Of a DNA stretch of 64,000 bases, positions 23,359 to 33,413 are shown one piece after another. The DNA is from Favolaschia claudopus. Taxonomy: Eukaryota > Basidiomycota > Agaricomycetes > Agaricales > Mycenaceae. A program made the translations under genes and the position numbers. Position 1 is the first letter of the stretch; each line of letters begins with the position of its first letter. The stretch is taken from the NCBI GenBank assembly GCA_037176885.1, contig JAWWNJ010000149.1, positions 248,001 to 312,000 on the forward strand, written 5' to 3'. The notes below the pieces were generated by a model, which worked only from the letters and a program-made list of their open reading frames with translations, searched no databases and was not told the origin of the DNA.

Positions 23359-24699
23359 TCACATAAAACGTCGCAATCGTTTCATCGCGCGTTGAACGCG
23401 GGTCTGTTGAATGGATGGCAGTTAAAACAGGAGGGACGGAAGGAAGGGAGAAGCGAGATGTCAGTCATAACGATTGAATTCGAACGGAAAAAAATAGAGG
23501 ATTTAGGAAGGAAGAATGCGGTGTGAAGGAGAGCGAATACAGCATGAAATGCGAAGATATGAGGAATTCGAGTAGAATGAAAAAAAGGGACAGGAAGATG
23601 AAAAACGCACCTTCATCCTAACCCCCCACGGAACCCCACCCTCCGCCTCCGCAGCGGCACGCTCGAACGCCGTCCGTCCATGTCCATGTCCATCTAAATA
23701 TCGATCATGCTGTGGGTACGGCACCGTGGGCGTGAATGCAGATCTTCGGAGACTGAGTGGATCGCCATCGCGGGAGTACGGCGTCAATGGTTTTCGGAGG
23801 GTCTTGTTGTGAGTTTGGGGCTGTGGTTGGGTTGGTGTGGGGAGTTGCAATTGCGAATGCCGGTGTGATGCGGAGGAAAATTGAGACGGTCTCTGACTGG
23901 GTGCGACAGATGGAGGCCGAGTATGTCCCGGCAACGAGGACGTGCGCATTGATGGGCGGAGGAGGGTTGAGGATGCTTTTGGCGTGGGTGTGGGGAGGGG
24001 AAGGGGGAGTTGGACGGTGGATCGTCGTGTACGACTCGTCTTCTTCGTCGCTGTAGAATGAGTCCTATTTGTAGCGCTCATAGGCCTAGGCACGCCATCG
24101 TCGTAATTCTTCTCTCTAATATCGTGTTTCTCGTCGTATTCGTTACTGCCGTGAGTGTCCCGCCGGCGCCTCGTGCGTTGTTGCGATGCGTGTGAAACCG
24201 GAGATCGCAGTGGGCGGCGGGGGATGGATTGGGATTGGGATCGTGAGGTGGGGCGTCCGGTACTTTGAGTGGGGACACCGTAGGTCGACGTGGAGGCGCC
24301 GGATGAGTCGTAGTCGTAGTCGGTTCGTTGCGTGCGCGTGTATGTGCCCTGCCTCGACCAGGTGGAATCGTGTGATGATCGGGGAGGGAGAGGGGTTAGG
24401 GTCGACGCGATACTCGAGGGACTCTGCTCGTTTAGTAAGAAAGGTTTAGTCGAGTGGAAAGTAGGAGAGGGACGGGTCACGCACCGGTACGAAGCTGGGT
24501 AGCTTGCTGTATGGATCTTTAGGTTGAGTGTCCATGGGCGTGTAGCGTGATAGATAGTACTTTCAGCGAACAGACGCAATTTTCAGCTCAACTGCGTGGC
24601 GGAAAGCCTGCGAAAGACGGAACATACCTCATTGGCATAGATATACCCTGCGGACCCACTGTACGGATGGCTGCTGCCCATGCCCATCGCCATGCTCAT
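23359..24699 (-). CDS. Disordered Ser/Thr/Pro/Arg-rich protein of unknown function
   Basis: The proposed exons are 24699-24628, 24559-24485, 24423-23611 and 23403-23359. They stay in phase and give 334 aa. The N-terminus is MSMAMGMGSSHPYSGSAGY, then YTPMDTQPKDPYSKLPSFVP, then a long low-complexity region full of Ser-Arg, Thr-Pro and poly-Pro runs. The C-terminus turns basic and helical (AFERAAAEAEGGVPWGVRMK, TRVQRAMKRLRRFM). No domain is seen. Many S/T-P and R-x-x-S sites would suit a phosphorylated scaffold or nuclear protein, but that is a guess. An upstream ATG (24887; MTSAAAFSG before a GTGAGA donor) could be the true first exon, though I could not find an in-phase acceptor. Confidence 0.55.
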
Positions 24700-25662
24700 G
24701 TCGTCCTTCGTCTTCTCGGCGTGTGTCTTAGACTACGTGGGTATGTGCGAGGTGACTGGCAGGAGGAAGCGCGGGGGTGAGGCAATTCATGATGGGCGAT
24801 GATAGATAGACAGACACGATTTAAAGATGCTTGATGAGCTGTGTGATTCGAAAATATCTCACCGGAGAAAGCTGCGGCTGATGTCAAGGCGGGGTGTCAT
24901 GCAGTTTATATTCGGGATGTTGTGTTGGCGAGGAGGAGAGAGGAGTCACTGAAGCAGTGCAGGATGGAGCGAGATTTGAACCATAAGTTTTGCTGGCATA
25001 GTGAGAGAATATATTGCGTACGAAACGAGGAGGTAAATCCCGATTGATAGAGCCGGAGATGATGCAGCGAATGGTATGGCGGCATGCGGCGAATGGTGTG
25101 AGTCTGCGTATCTTAATACGGGGTAGCATGTTTGTACGGGTGTTTGGAATAGACAGATGCATCGAAAACGGGATGATCTTGTCAGTCTTCGCGGTGCGGG
25201 TTGCTGGGAGCGAGGAAAAGACGAGGAGAAGATCGATTGGCGAAAGATGAACGGCTTCGAAGCGTTTGAAAGACCCAGCTCCGAGGGAACGTTCACAGAT
25301 GGCGTCTTCGAGTTCAGAGCACTGGAGGTACATGGACAAGCCGCGAGGTTGCGACGAGGATGAGGTCTGCGTGGGAGTGTTCGGAGATTCGGTGATGGTG
25401 GGAAAGAACCCGGCACAAGCCTCGTCCGTCTCGCAACGCGGACTCAACATACCGTTGAAATTGAAGAGGAATTCGAAAACTATAATCATGTTCTTGGAAA
25501 TTCTCAAGCCCTTGGCTTTCTGGATATCTTCTGGGATCAACAATGCGTTTGGAGTCGAATGACGAGGGCAACCTGACGCTTTCTGTCGATGGTCAGACTC
25601 AGAACAGTCTACGTTTCATTGATGAAAGATACATGACTTACACAATGGCTCCAGAGTTTCTA
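24700..25662. other. Intergenic, with one long ORF of doubtful meaning
   Basis: A minus-strand frame is open at 24884-25543 but lacks an early ATG and any domain. It lies upstream of the disordered-protein gene and may be promoter or 5' UTR. No gene is called. Confidence 0.4.
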
Positions 25663-27255
25663 TTAGTTCGGCATCCCCTTCCCAGCCAGCAACCATCTAA
25701 TTCCCTCTCGCCAATCCGCGTCCCACTTCTTCCCTGCCGTCGTGGCGGGAAACATGGAGGAGAACCCGTGCGGTGCCCCCGGATATCTGAGCAACGTCAA
25801 CCAACATATCAGTGAAGTGGTACAGTAGGTGGAAATTCGAAAATGGAACGCACATATCCAATTTGGTCTTCACCCGCTCCTCTCTCAACAATCGCTCGTA
25901 CAACAATCCTTCATCACGCAGCGGGTCGAGTCCGCATATTTGAAAGTGCACGGATGGAAATTTCAAGCCGGTACGATCCGCGAGGAGGGGAGCGAGGTCG
26001 GGAGAGGTGGGTGGGGCGGCATAGCATTCTGTTCGAAAAAGAGATATCAGCTCATCAGCTTGGAAGATTGGATTGCGCATATAGCAAAATTGACCAGAAC
26101 ATCGAAAAAGGAGAATGAAAACATTAAATAGCGACGACGCACCCCAGAACAAATCCATCAACTCCCTAGGCAAGATGGGGGCATCGCGATTCTGCTCGTA
26201 AGACAATAATTCCCCAGCGTATCTGTGCACATCGCATCAGTACATTTCGACACACAAATAATCGCATCATCTAAAGCATAATTTCTGAATCATCACTTAC
26301 TCAGCGGGATAGCCTTGCGGATGCAGCAGAACGGGAATCTGCAGAATCTGACCTGTAACCTTCCTTCCCTCGTGCTGTGAGAAGAAAGGATCTTTAAGCG
26401 AACGATGAGCGACAACGGCGGCGAGATTCGCGCCGGCGGATGCTCCGCAGACGATGAGACCTTTCGACGGGGAGGCGTGGATTGTTTGGGCGTTTTCGAC
26501 CGTCTACAGAATAATCATTAATATTAATTGAAGCCGCAGATGGGGAGGTCCGTGAAGGAGAATCGATACTGACCCACTTGAGTGCAGCATACGAATCGTT
26601 GACAGGGATCGGGAATGGATATTCGGGGGCTAATCTATACATATGCAAAAGATGTTGAAACCGCGGCAGGAATCAATGAAAATAACGAAGTACCCACCTA
26701 TAATCAACGTTCACAGTAATCAACCTCATCTCGACGCTGATGATGCGCAGATCGAAATCTTTCTGGTGAAGCCCGCCGACGACCCAGCCTGAAAAGGTTG
26801 AATTCAATTCAAATTTGATGCTATGCGAACCATGTAAGACTCACCTCCACCATGGAAATAAACCATCACAGGAAACTCAAACTCGGCGCCTTCATTGGCA
26901 GTCGGGACGGGCGTGACGACCCGAACGGTGATCTCCCCGTCTTCCACTTTCACTGTGTGATCTTGGACTTGATAGCTCGACTCTGCGATGTAAATCCCGA
27001 AGCGTCAGTATCCCCTTCTGTTCTTTTTTGAACCAAAACGAGTTCCTTCTTCTTCGAAAGAGAAAGAAGGACCCAAAAAAGAAACGCTCACACACCATCA
27101 GGCAATCTCCCCTCATACATCGCCAACCTCCTCTCCAGCGGCGTCGTAAACAGCTTACGCATCGCGGGCACCGCGTCCTTGCTCAACACGCCAGGGTATT
27201 TCGGGATGGGAGGGATCTCGGGGTCGGGCGTGGAGAGGTGGGTGTATTGGGCCAT
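25663..27255 (-). CDS. Alpha/beta hydrolase (fold-3, HSL-like esterase)
   Basis: There are eight exons: 27255-27096, 26982-26845, 26788-26698, 26634-26574, 26503-26301, 26222-26143, 26028-25854 and 25786-25663. All phases agree and the product is 343 aa. The oxyanion motif HGGG is at 97-100. The nucleophile is Ser172 in GASAG, the acid is Asp279 in GLDPLRDEG, and the His is His309 in APHGF: a full catalytic triad. DYRLAPEYPFP and NDSYAALKW are typical of the hormone-sensitive-lipase-like family, which cuts esters of short to medium acyl chains. No signal peptide is seen, so it is probably intracellular. The natural substrate cannot be told. Confidence 0.9.
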
Positions 27256-27781
27256 GATTGTGGGCGGAAAGAAAGAAGGAGGGAACGGGATCAGCTGATT
27301 TAAGGAATTCTCTGACAGGTGTGTACGTGTACGAGTTTAGTCAGACTGGCGCGGATGTGTCCGTTCCGTTTCTTGTGAACTTGCATTCGAATTTGAACGC
27401 AGTCGGAGTAAACGTGAGTCAGTCGGCGACTGACTGGAGAGAAATGGATTCGCTGATCAGTGATTACACGGTCAGGAGAGATTTGCGAATCGAATCGCGA
27501 CGTTGAACCGTAACGTATATATTCACGCTCAACATTAAATGTAGGAATCCGCGTAGCTGTAGCCGATTCGCTCAACGAGAAACAAAGTAACAGGCGGAGT
27601 GGACTTTGAACGGATAAAGTGATTGATATGGAGACGTCACAAGAAAGTCAGCGAGAGTGGCACGAAGCTCGCGCTAGGTGAACAGGGAACAGAAGCTGAA
27701 AACGAAACATACCGTCAGTATTCACTCCTCGACTTCCGGGGAGATGTAAATAAATTGAAACAACTCACCAGCACGTACATA
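27256..27781. other. Intergenic 0.5 kb
   Basis: This is the upstream region of the hydrolase and the downstream region of the split F-box gene. No ORF of interest. Confidence 0.5.
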
Positions 27782-27910
27782 TCAGAGACCATCCCACGCA
27801 GTGCGCTTCCGCCCTAGTCCGACATACTCAACCACAACATCCAGCCCGCGCTGGCGAAATCCGTCCAAGGGCGAAATAACCTTGGGTGCTTCACCGAGAA
27901 TCGACAAAGA
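27782..27910 (-). pseudogene. Detached 3' coding end of the split F-box gene
   Basis: Read on the minus strand from the 8-bp target copy, this segment encodes about 40 residues including LSILGEAPKVI, LDVVVEYVGL and TAWDGL, then TGA at 27784-27782. It lines up with the C-terminus of the paralogue at 52164 (LSVLGDPPQVI ... EAEIDYIRPP ... SAWEGIDYSR). It is in frame with the F-box ORF at 31825-33314 once the 3.9 kb element and one target copy are removed. It is therefore the displaced end of that gene, not a gene of its own. Confidence 0.88.
27903..27910. repeat. Left target-site duplication of the 3.9 kb element
   Basis: The 8 bp GACAAAGA are repeated exactly at 31825-31832 on the other side of the element. 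The bases next to the two copies differ, which fixes the length at 8. Confidence 0.85.
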
Positions 27911-30295
27911 CAGTGAAATCAGTGGATAGGATTAATCTAATTTGGTGATTGACAAAAGTTGAGGTTAATCTCTGTTGCTCGTTGGCAAATTACAATGTAC
28001 ACAATAATCTCCAACACAAAATTTAATCTCCACAGAAATAATCCTAACCGTGAATGATCTCGAGCCGTGAGATTAATCAGCAAGATTGTCTCGTAGGTAT
28101 GTTATTTAATCCTGCTCCCCGCACCAAATAATCCTGGCGAGATTGATCACCACGATTAAGCCCGCGTTTTAATCCCTGTCGGATTAATCTGACCGTTGGA
28201 TTAAATCTGAGGTAAGCAGGAGAAAATCGTACCATGCCATTGAGATTGTATCCTGTCGTACCGCCCGATTTTCTAAACGCTGGAATTGAAGGCAAAGAAA
28301 ACAGCATGCAGCGAAAATAATCTGAGCTTGGGATTATAAATCCGACCTTGGAATCCGACCATGGCATTGTTTAATTTGTTCTTGCTGCCACCGATGCGAT
28401 AACTGAGAGGGGATTAATCAGTTGAATCTCCCGAAAAGAATGATATCACCGGGATCAAAAATTTCTGTGTCGAAAATCTGAGCATTAGTACGAATTTGGA
28501 GCAATAGAGATTCAGACACACCAGCAGCATCACAGGAGGTAGAGTGACGAGGTAGAGGTAGAGTAGCGGATTCACAGCAGTGAAAAGAAACAAAGCGGGT
28601 CTTGGAACATACCTATCTTGAGGAGAGGCGTGTCAGTACGGTCCACGAAGAGGAGAGAAAAGGTAAAGTCAACGCGCCATCTGTGTCCATTAAACGAGGT
28701 GGAAGTATGTTGAACATTGCCAGAGGTAGAAACGAGTGAAGATAAAACATAGGTGGCATGCCACCCTTGAAAGCCGATTTGGAGCCTTCCCCCCGAGCCA
28801 ACTCAAGAGTTGGCTGGGAAGGAAACTTTCAATTGAGATTCACGAGGAGTCCACGACATCGACCGGAAGAGTATGCATGAAAAGTTTCGGGAGGTATCCT
28901 TCTGCCATAGCCATGGACTGGTGCTGCAGTGGTGCGACTTGGCGAAAGTTAGACGGTGCAGGGGGAAGACAAAGAGGGAATCAGTAAATCAAGCCAAAGT
29001 ATGCCATGCCGCCGGGCCGAAAGCCTGCCAGTGGCTCAGTCACGCGTGACGATCAAGCTTGCCACCCACCACGAACATCCTCGAAGTACGAGTGCTGTAC
29101 GACTAATCCACCACGCACAAAACTGACCGAGTCGATCTTACCCTTTGATGCTACCTCTGGCCCCACCCCGCCGCCTGCGCCCCGGCGCTCCGCAAATCGC
29201 CCACGAACATACACGAATCCAAGCCCGTCGTTTCATTGTCAAGTCCTCCTTCGAGTCCAGCATTTCTCAAGCAATCCCCAAGCGCTTAGAATCCCGGCCT
29301 CGTCTCGCAGCACCCGTGTCTTCAAGAACCCCTTTGTGAACCTCGGGGTCCCAATTCCACGCCGGCTCTCCACCGCCGCTTGCTTGCACTGCCCGTTTCC
29401 GAATCGGCTCCACCAGCCATCTACTCACACAACGACGCCTCGATCGCAAGACTCTCTCGACACACCTTCCCAACCCCTCACCTGTATCACCTTCAAGATC
29501 ACTTCAAGCTCTCCCGTAGACTGTAGCGGCTTCCTAAGGGTTGGTTGACACTGCTCCGCAGATTCGAGTAAGTACTGTATATTCCTTCTCCAAATTTACA
29601 GCCTGTTTTAATTTCCAGTCAGGCTGGCAGCCACCGTAACGGTAAGCTGGTGACGATTGAATAATAGAAGACTCAATCTCTACAACTTCTAGAATGAATT
29701 ACGTCGAGTTTAGACGTATTTATTCCCAGACAAAACTGTGAGTCCGCTGCCAGGCTTCTTGACACGTTCATCTCCACTCCTTCCTGTCCACAGTTGTATG
29801 GTGACTCTTTTAACCTCTATGAGTCTGTGTTGCAGCTGAGGATAACTTCTGGACTTTAATCTCCCGCAGCCACAGGAACTATGGGTGAAGAAGACAACAA
29901 CCTCCGACCTTGTGTGCATTGGTGTGTTATATTCTGTTTGTATTTACAATTACTTATAACGACTTGACGATTTCTTGGGTTCTTTCTTTCGCTTAGACGG
30001 GTGCGTGTTTGAGCTGAGGATACCTTCTGATTTAACACAACTACAGGAAACACGGGCTAAGTAACAGAATAGTGCGTAAGATCATATTTACCCTGAATGA
30101 TTTTCGCTGAGATTAATCTGCACAGGATTAATCTTGGGCTAGGATAATGTCACAAGGACTATGTGGTGACGCTGGTGCGGGATTATTTCGACGGAGGATT
30201 ATGTTGGGGGAGGATTAGATTGGGGCGCGGGATTATTTCGACGCAGGATTATATCGAGGCGTAGGATTATTTCGATGCAGGATTATGTTGGGTGT

Positions 30296-31597
30296 TGTTG
30301 TGAATAAAGCGAGGAGGGCGAGATTACTTAGAGGTAGAGGTAGATTATGATTGCAATAGCAATGTTGGTTGGAATGCTGCTTTAGAGCAATCAGATGCTC
30401 TAGCAGGAAGTACAAGGGGGTTTATATACTACTGGCTAAAGTATCTAGAATATTCTACAAGTATCTACAGAATACCTGCAATGTCTATTGTGAGTCAAGA
30501 CTGAGTAAGCGCGCCCGAAGGCCGAAGCTGTATCTCTAATCAATAATTACAACACTCTCCCTCAGCGAGGTCCTTCGAAACGAGTTCCAAAGTTTCCAAA
30601 TAAATTCCTGGTTCCGTGCTCGATGGTTTCGAATGATGATGCTCACATGGCATCCGCGTCACTCTGCCAAAGAACTCTGTTTGAAGCTTGAACGATGATG
30701 ATCCTGCTCCCATGCGTTACATCCGTCTCGAACTTCTTCTCAGCAGATTATCACGGCTGTTCAATGTCGATCAAATAATGTGTATGCCCTAACAGGCAAT
30801 GGGCTCTGCGGCAAATAATGGGCAGACACGAGCAATGTGCCCCGTGGCTTTGCATTTGCGGCAAATGGCGCTCTTCCACTTTGGGGATGATGTGGACGGC
30901 GCGGAAATAGGGTGAGCATGATGGGGAAGTCCGGAGTGATGGTTTGCGTGATCCGGGGGACGAGGGTAGCTTGCGGCTGCGTATCGGCAACAGCGGCAAT
31001 GATGTGTTGCCTCGGGATGCTCTCCCTTGATGTTGGAATCGCTGGGAATGAATAGCGAGTCCGGGGATGATGTCGTCGGCAAGCAATGGGATGCTTCGGA
31101 ATGATCGTAATGATAGTCCGAGTTTAGATGCCGAATGACGGGATTTGTTCCGCGGGAAAGGACGGCGGAAGGAACGGGATGGACGGGGTGAGGAATCTCT
31201 CTGCGCATGGAGGTAGACTCTCCCTGGATGGCAGTGGTCTCTCCCTGGATGACAGAACGGGAGGTGCCAGCAATGGGTTGTGAATCCATCGTGCCGCCTT
31301 GTCGGGGGATCGGTGATAGGCTAACCGAGATCTGATTGTGTTGTGAATAAAGCGAGGAGGGCGAGATTACTTAGAGGTAGAGGTAGATTATGATTGCAAT
31401 AGCAATGTTGGTTGGAATGCTGCTTTAGAGCAATCAGATGCTCTAGCAGGAAGTACAAGGGGGTTTATATACTACTGGCTAAAGTATCTAGAATATTCTA
31501 CAAGTATCTACAGAATACCTGCAATGTCTATTGTGAGTCAAGACTGAGTAAGCGCGCCCGAAGGCCGAAGCTGTATCTCTAATCAATAATTACAACA
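30296..31597 (-). mobile_element. Miniature LTR retrotransposon (TRIM-like), complete, with identical LTRs
   Basis: Two 259-bp direct repeats (30296-30554 and 31339-31597) look identical base for base. Each begins TGTTGT and ends ACAACA, as LTRs do. A 5-bp target duplication GGTGT flanks the element (30291-30295 and 31598-31602). The internal part is only 784 bp and has no protease, integrase or reverse transcriptase. The minus orientation is shown by a purine run (GAGGGAGAG) directly before the LTR at 30554, a TATATAAA in the LTR read on the minus strand, and a minus-strand gag-like ORF. It must be mobilised by a related full element elsewhere. Identical LTRs mean recent insertion. Confidence 0.92.
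30789..31289 (-). CDS. Gag-like fragment with a CCHC zinc knuckle (inside the miniature LTR element)
   Basis: This 166-residue ORF is rich in His, Pro and Ser and has one zinc knuckle, CRKCKATGHIARVC (C-x2-C-x4-H-x4-C), near its C-terminus. In Gag that motif binds the element's own RNA. No capsid domain or polymerase is present, so the protein can at most help package RNA. The ORF starts 50 bp inside the 5' LTR border (minus sense), the usual place for gag. Confidence 0.7.
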   Translation of the reverse strand: MDSQPIAGTSRSVIQGETTAIQGESTSMRREIPHPVHPVPSAVLSRGTNPVIRHLNSDYHYDHSEASHCLPTTSSPDSLFIPSDSNIKGEHPEATHHCRCCRYAAASYPRPPDHANHHSGLPHHAHPISAPSTSSPKWKSAICRKCKATGHIARVCPLFAAEPIAC

Positions 31598-31733
31598 GGT
31601 GTACTGGCGGTATTGTTCAGACAGGAGATTTTTTTTGTCGTAGGATTTAATCCCACCAAAGGGAAGATCGGTGGAGATTAAATTTTGTATTAGAGATCAT
31701 CGTACATTATAATTCGCCAACGAGCAACACAGA

Positions 31734-33314
31734 TTAATCTTTATAATTTGCCAACAAGCAACACAGATTAACCTCAACTTTCGTCAAGTAGCAATGAGGA
31801 TTAATCTGAAGGGGTGCAAACGATGACAAAGAAAATCGTCGTAACGAAGTCCCATATTGAAGATTAGCCTCAACGTATCCCTGCCACGCCGAATCCGCGA
31901 TCTTCAGTCCACCGTGTATCTCGAGCGTTTCTAATCCGGGGAAGGGATCGTGATCTTCTGTATGCGGAGTGATATCCTCGAGTATGTTGTTGGGTGTGGA
32001 GAAGAGATCGAATTCATTCGCGTTCGAGTGCTCGCTGAAGACAGCTAGACTCAATCTCCTGAGATTGGGATGAAGGAGCCGTTGAATCTCCTCCAGCGTG
32101 GATTTGAAGCTTGCTGCGGGCGTGCCGAGCTCGAAATCTTGTAACTGCGGCGAGAATTCCGATATGTGCATGAGGAATTCGAAGCCCAACCCCTCTGCCT
32201 CGAGGTGTAGGGAAGGCAGGTGGAGCGTGATTAGTTGGGGGAGTTCAAGGCGGCAGAGGAGGTAGGCGAGCGTTTCGGAGGAAGAGCGAGCGTAATGCGT
32301 AAGACGAATCGTCAGGGATTGAAGAGTGGGGACAACGATTCTGTCGCGCCGGCTCGATAGCGGTTCCAAATGAGTGGCGTTTACGTCGAGTGAGATGAGG
32401 TGTGGACAGTTGGAGAGGAGCCGGTGGAGGGAATTGCATGAGAGAGATCTACTCCCGTACGTCTCCTCCCCCTGACTCTGTGTATTGTCGATGAGGCGGA
32501 GGTGGGTCAGATGAGCCCAGGTAAACCGGTTACGAGGGAAGAGCGCATCGAGGTCGCGTCCTGCAATCGTTATGATGCGCTGAAGGCCACTCGGTGTGGA
32601 TTGGAAGACCGGGGAACAGAGCAATGTCGGGGTCGATCGCACATAAGGGTTGAATGCGCCAGCAAAGTGAATCGAGACTTCCGCTAGGTGAGGCGCCTGC
32701 ATGTCTGCAAGGAGACTGAAATTGGTTGCGCTTATGCCGGAGACGTGGAGCAAAGACAAGCGGGGGGATAATCGGCTCAACGAGTCTAGAACTTTGCGTG
32801 GGTTGGCCTTTGTCGTTTCGATAGATAGATAGAGAGGGTATGGATCGGAACGATTAAGCCATTCTGACATCGCTGTCATTTTGGCGCGGCTGGTGGTGAC
32901 GAATTCGACGGGGATGTGAAGTGATGTCCATAGTCTCGGTGCTTCAAAAGCGGTGGCTCGCCAAGAGCTGCAGATGCGACCTAAGAGAAGCGGTGCTTCT
33001 GCGGCATTCATAACAGCATTTCGTTCGGTAGGTAGGCAAGCGGTGAATATTTGTTCAAGAATTTCTGGGGGGATGCGACGGGGGCTAGAGATGAGTGCGC
33101 GGTGAGGAAGGATGTAAGATGCCATCCGACTTCGTTGAATTTCGAGAGAAGCAATGAGCGATCCGATGCGAGTGAGTTCTGCTTCATGAGGCGACAGGTG
33201 AGCGCGGATCTGGTCAACCTCTGGCTCCGAAGGGATGAAGTTCGTGCCTAGAGCGTGCTGAAAAGGAGAGTTCGCTAGCTTAGGCTGCGTGTACTCAACT
33301 GCGTCGGAGGTCAT
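31734..33314 (-). CDS. F-box protein gene, 3' end cut off by a transposable element
   Basis: The ORF opens at ATG 33314 (the frame is open to 33353, but only through a TTG). It starts with a coiled-coil-like stretch (EVDQIRAHLSPHEAELTRI), then the F-box helix (IPPEILEQIFTACLPTER), CSSWRATAFEAPRLWTSLHI, and long irregular Leu-rich repeats. This is the large Agaricomycete F-box type also seen at 52164. Host coding ends at 31825-31832. From there the frame runs into the element's terminal repeat and stops at 31734, so the last ~30 residues (FAPLQINPHCYLTKVEVN and on) are transposon-encoded. The true C-terminus lies at 27782-27902. If expressed, the protein lacks about 40 native residues. It diverges from the MYND gene, about 100 bp away. 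Confidence 0.8.
   Translation of the reverse strand: MTSDAVEYTQPKLANSPFQHALGTNFIPSEPEVDQIRAHLSPHEAELTRIGSLIASLEIQRSRMASYILPHRALISSPRRIPPEILEQIFTACLPTERNAVMNAAEAPLLLGRICSSWRATAFEAPRLWTSLHIPVEFVTTSRAKMTAMSEWLNRSDPYPLYLSIETTKANPRKVLDSLSRLSPRLSLLHVSGISATNFSLLADMQAPHLAEVSIHFAGAFNPYVRSTPTLLCSPVFQSTPSGLQRIITIAGRDLDALFPRNRFTWAHLTHLRLIDNTQSQGEETYGSRSLSCNSLHRLLSNCPHLISLDVNATHLEPLSSRRDRIVVPTLQSLTIRLTHYARSSSETLAYLLCRLELPQLITLHLPSLHLEAEGLGFEFLMHISEFSPQLQDFELGTPAASFKSTLEEIQRLLHPNLRRLSLAVFSEHSNANEFDLFSTPNNILEDITPHTEDHDPFPGLETLEIHGGLKIADSAWQGYVEANLQYGTSLRRFSLSSFAPLQINPHCYLTKVEVNLCCLLANYKD
31825..31832. repeat. Right target-site duplication of the 3.9 kb element
   Basis: This is the second exact copy of GACAAAGA, inside the F-box coding sequence. 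Confidence 0.85.
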
Positions 33315-33413
33315 GGCGGTTGTGGAAGAAGAGCGACTTTGTCCCGTGACCAAGTGTGGCGATCAATGATGGCATTGATGCGAATTTCCAATCGTCTCTT
33401 GATTGCCCCCTCG

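Larger units (their letters stand above)
27911..31824. mobile_element. 3.9 kb non-autonomous DNA element with subterminal inverted repeats, inserted in an F-box gene
   Basis: The element is bounded by 8-bp direct repeats (27903-27910 and 31825-31832). Inverted repeats of about 105-130 bp lie just inside: 27928-28032 pairs with 31677-31806, both containing GTTGAGGTTAATCT, GTTGCTCGTTGGC and AAAATTTAATCTCCAC. The right copy has an extra 34-bp tandem unit (31708-31775). Both ends, and the zone at 30110-30300, are packed with GGATTAATC/GATTAATC words in both orientations. Without the nested LTR element and its extra target copy it measures about 2.6 kb. There is no transposase; the only long ORF inside (29006-29548, Pro/Ser/Thr-rich) has no domain. 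The left end CAGTG and the 8-bp duplication suggest hAT, but the right end lacks the matching CANTG. Confidence 0.85.

Noticed and set aside
24884..25543. 220-residue minus-strand ORF as a gene
   Set aside because: No early ATG, no domain, no fitting splice partners; it lies where the promoter of the disordered-protein gene is expected.
29006..29548. 180-residue ORF inside the DNA element as a transposase
   Set aside because: It is Pro/Ser/Thr-rich low-complexity sequence without DDE, RNase H-like or zinc-finger features.
31734..31824. Reading the F-box C-terminus as native
   Set aside because: These codons lie inside the terminal repeat of the 3.9 kb element; the paralogue and the detached fragment at 27782 show a different native end.
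33356..33413. MYND start at the beginning of the long ORF
   Set aside because: The ORF begins with GTG, the first 55 residues do not look like the family, and a short upstream exon (33414-33467) joined across a good intron gives the usual N-terminus.
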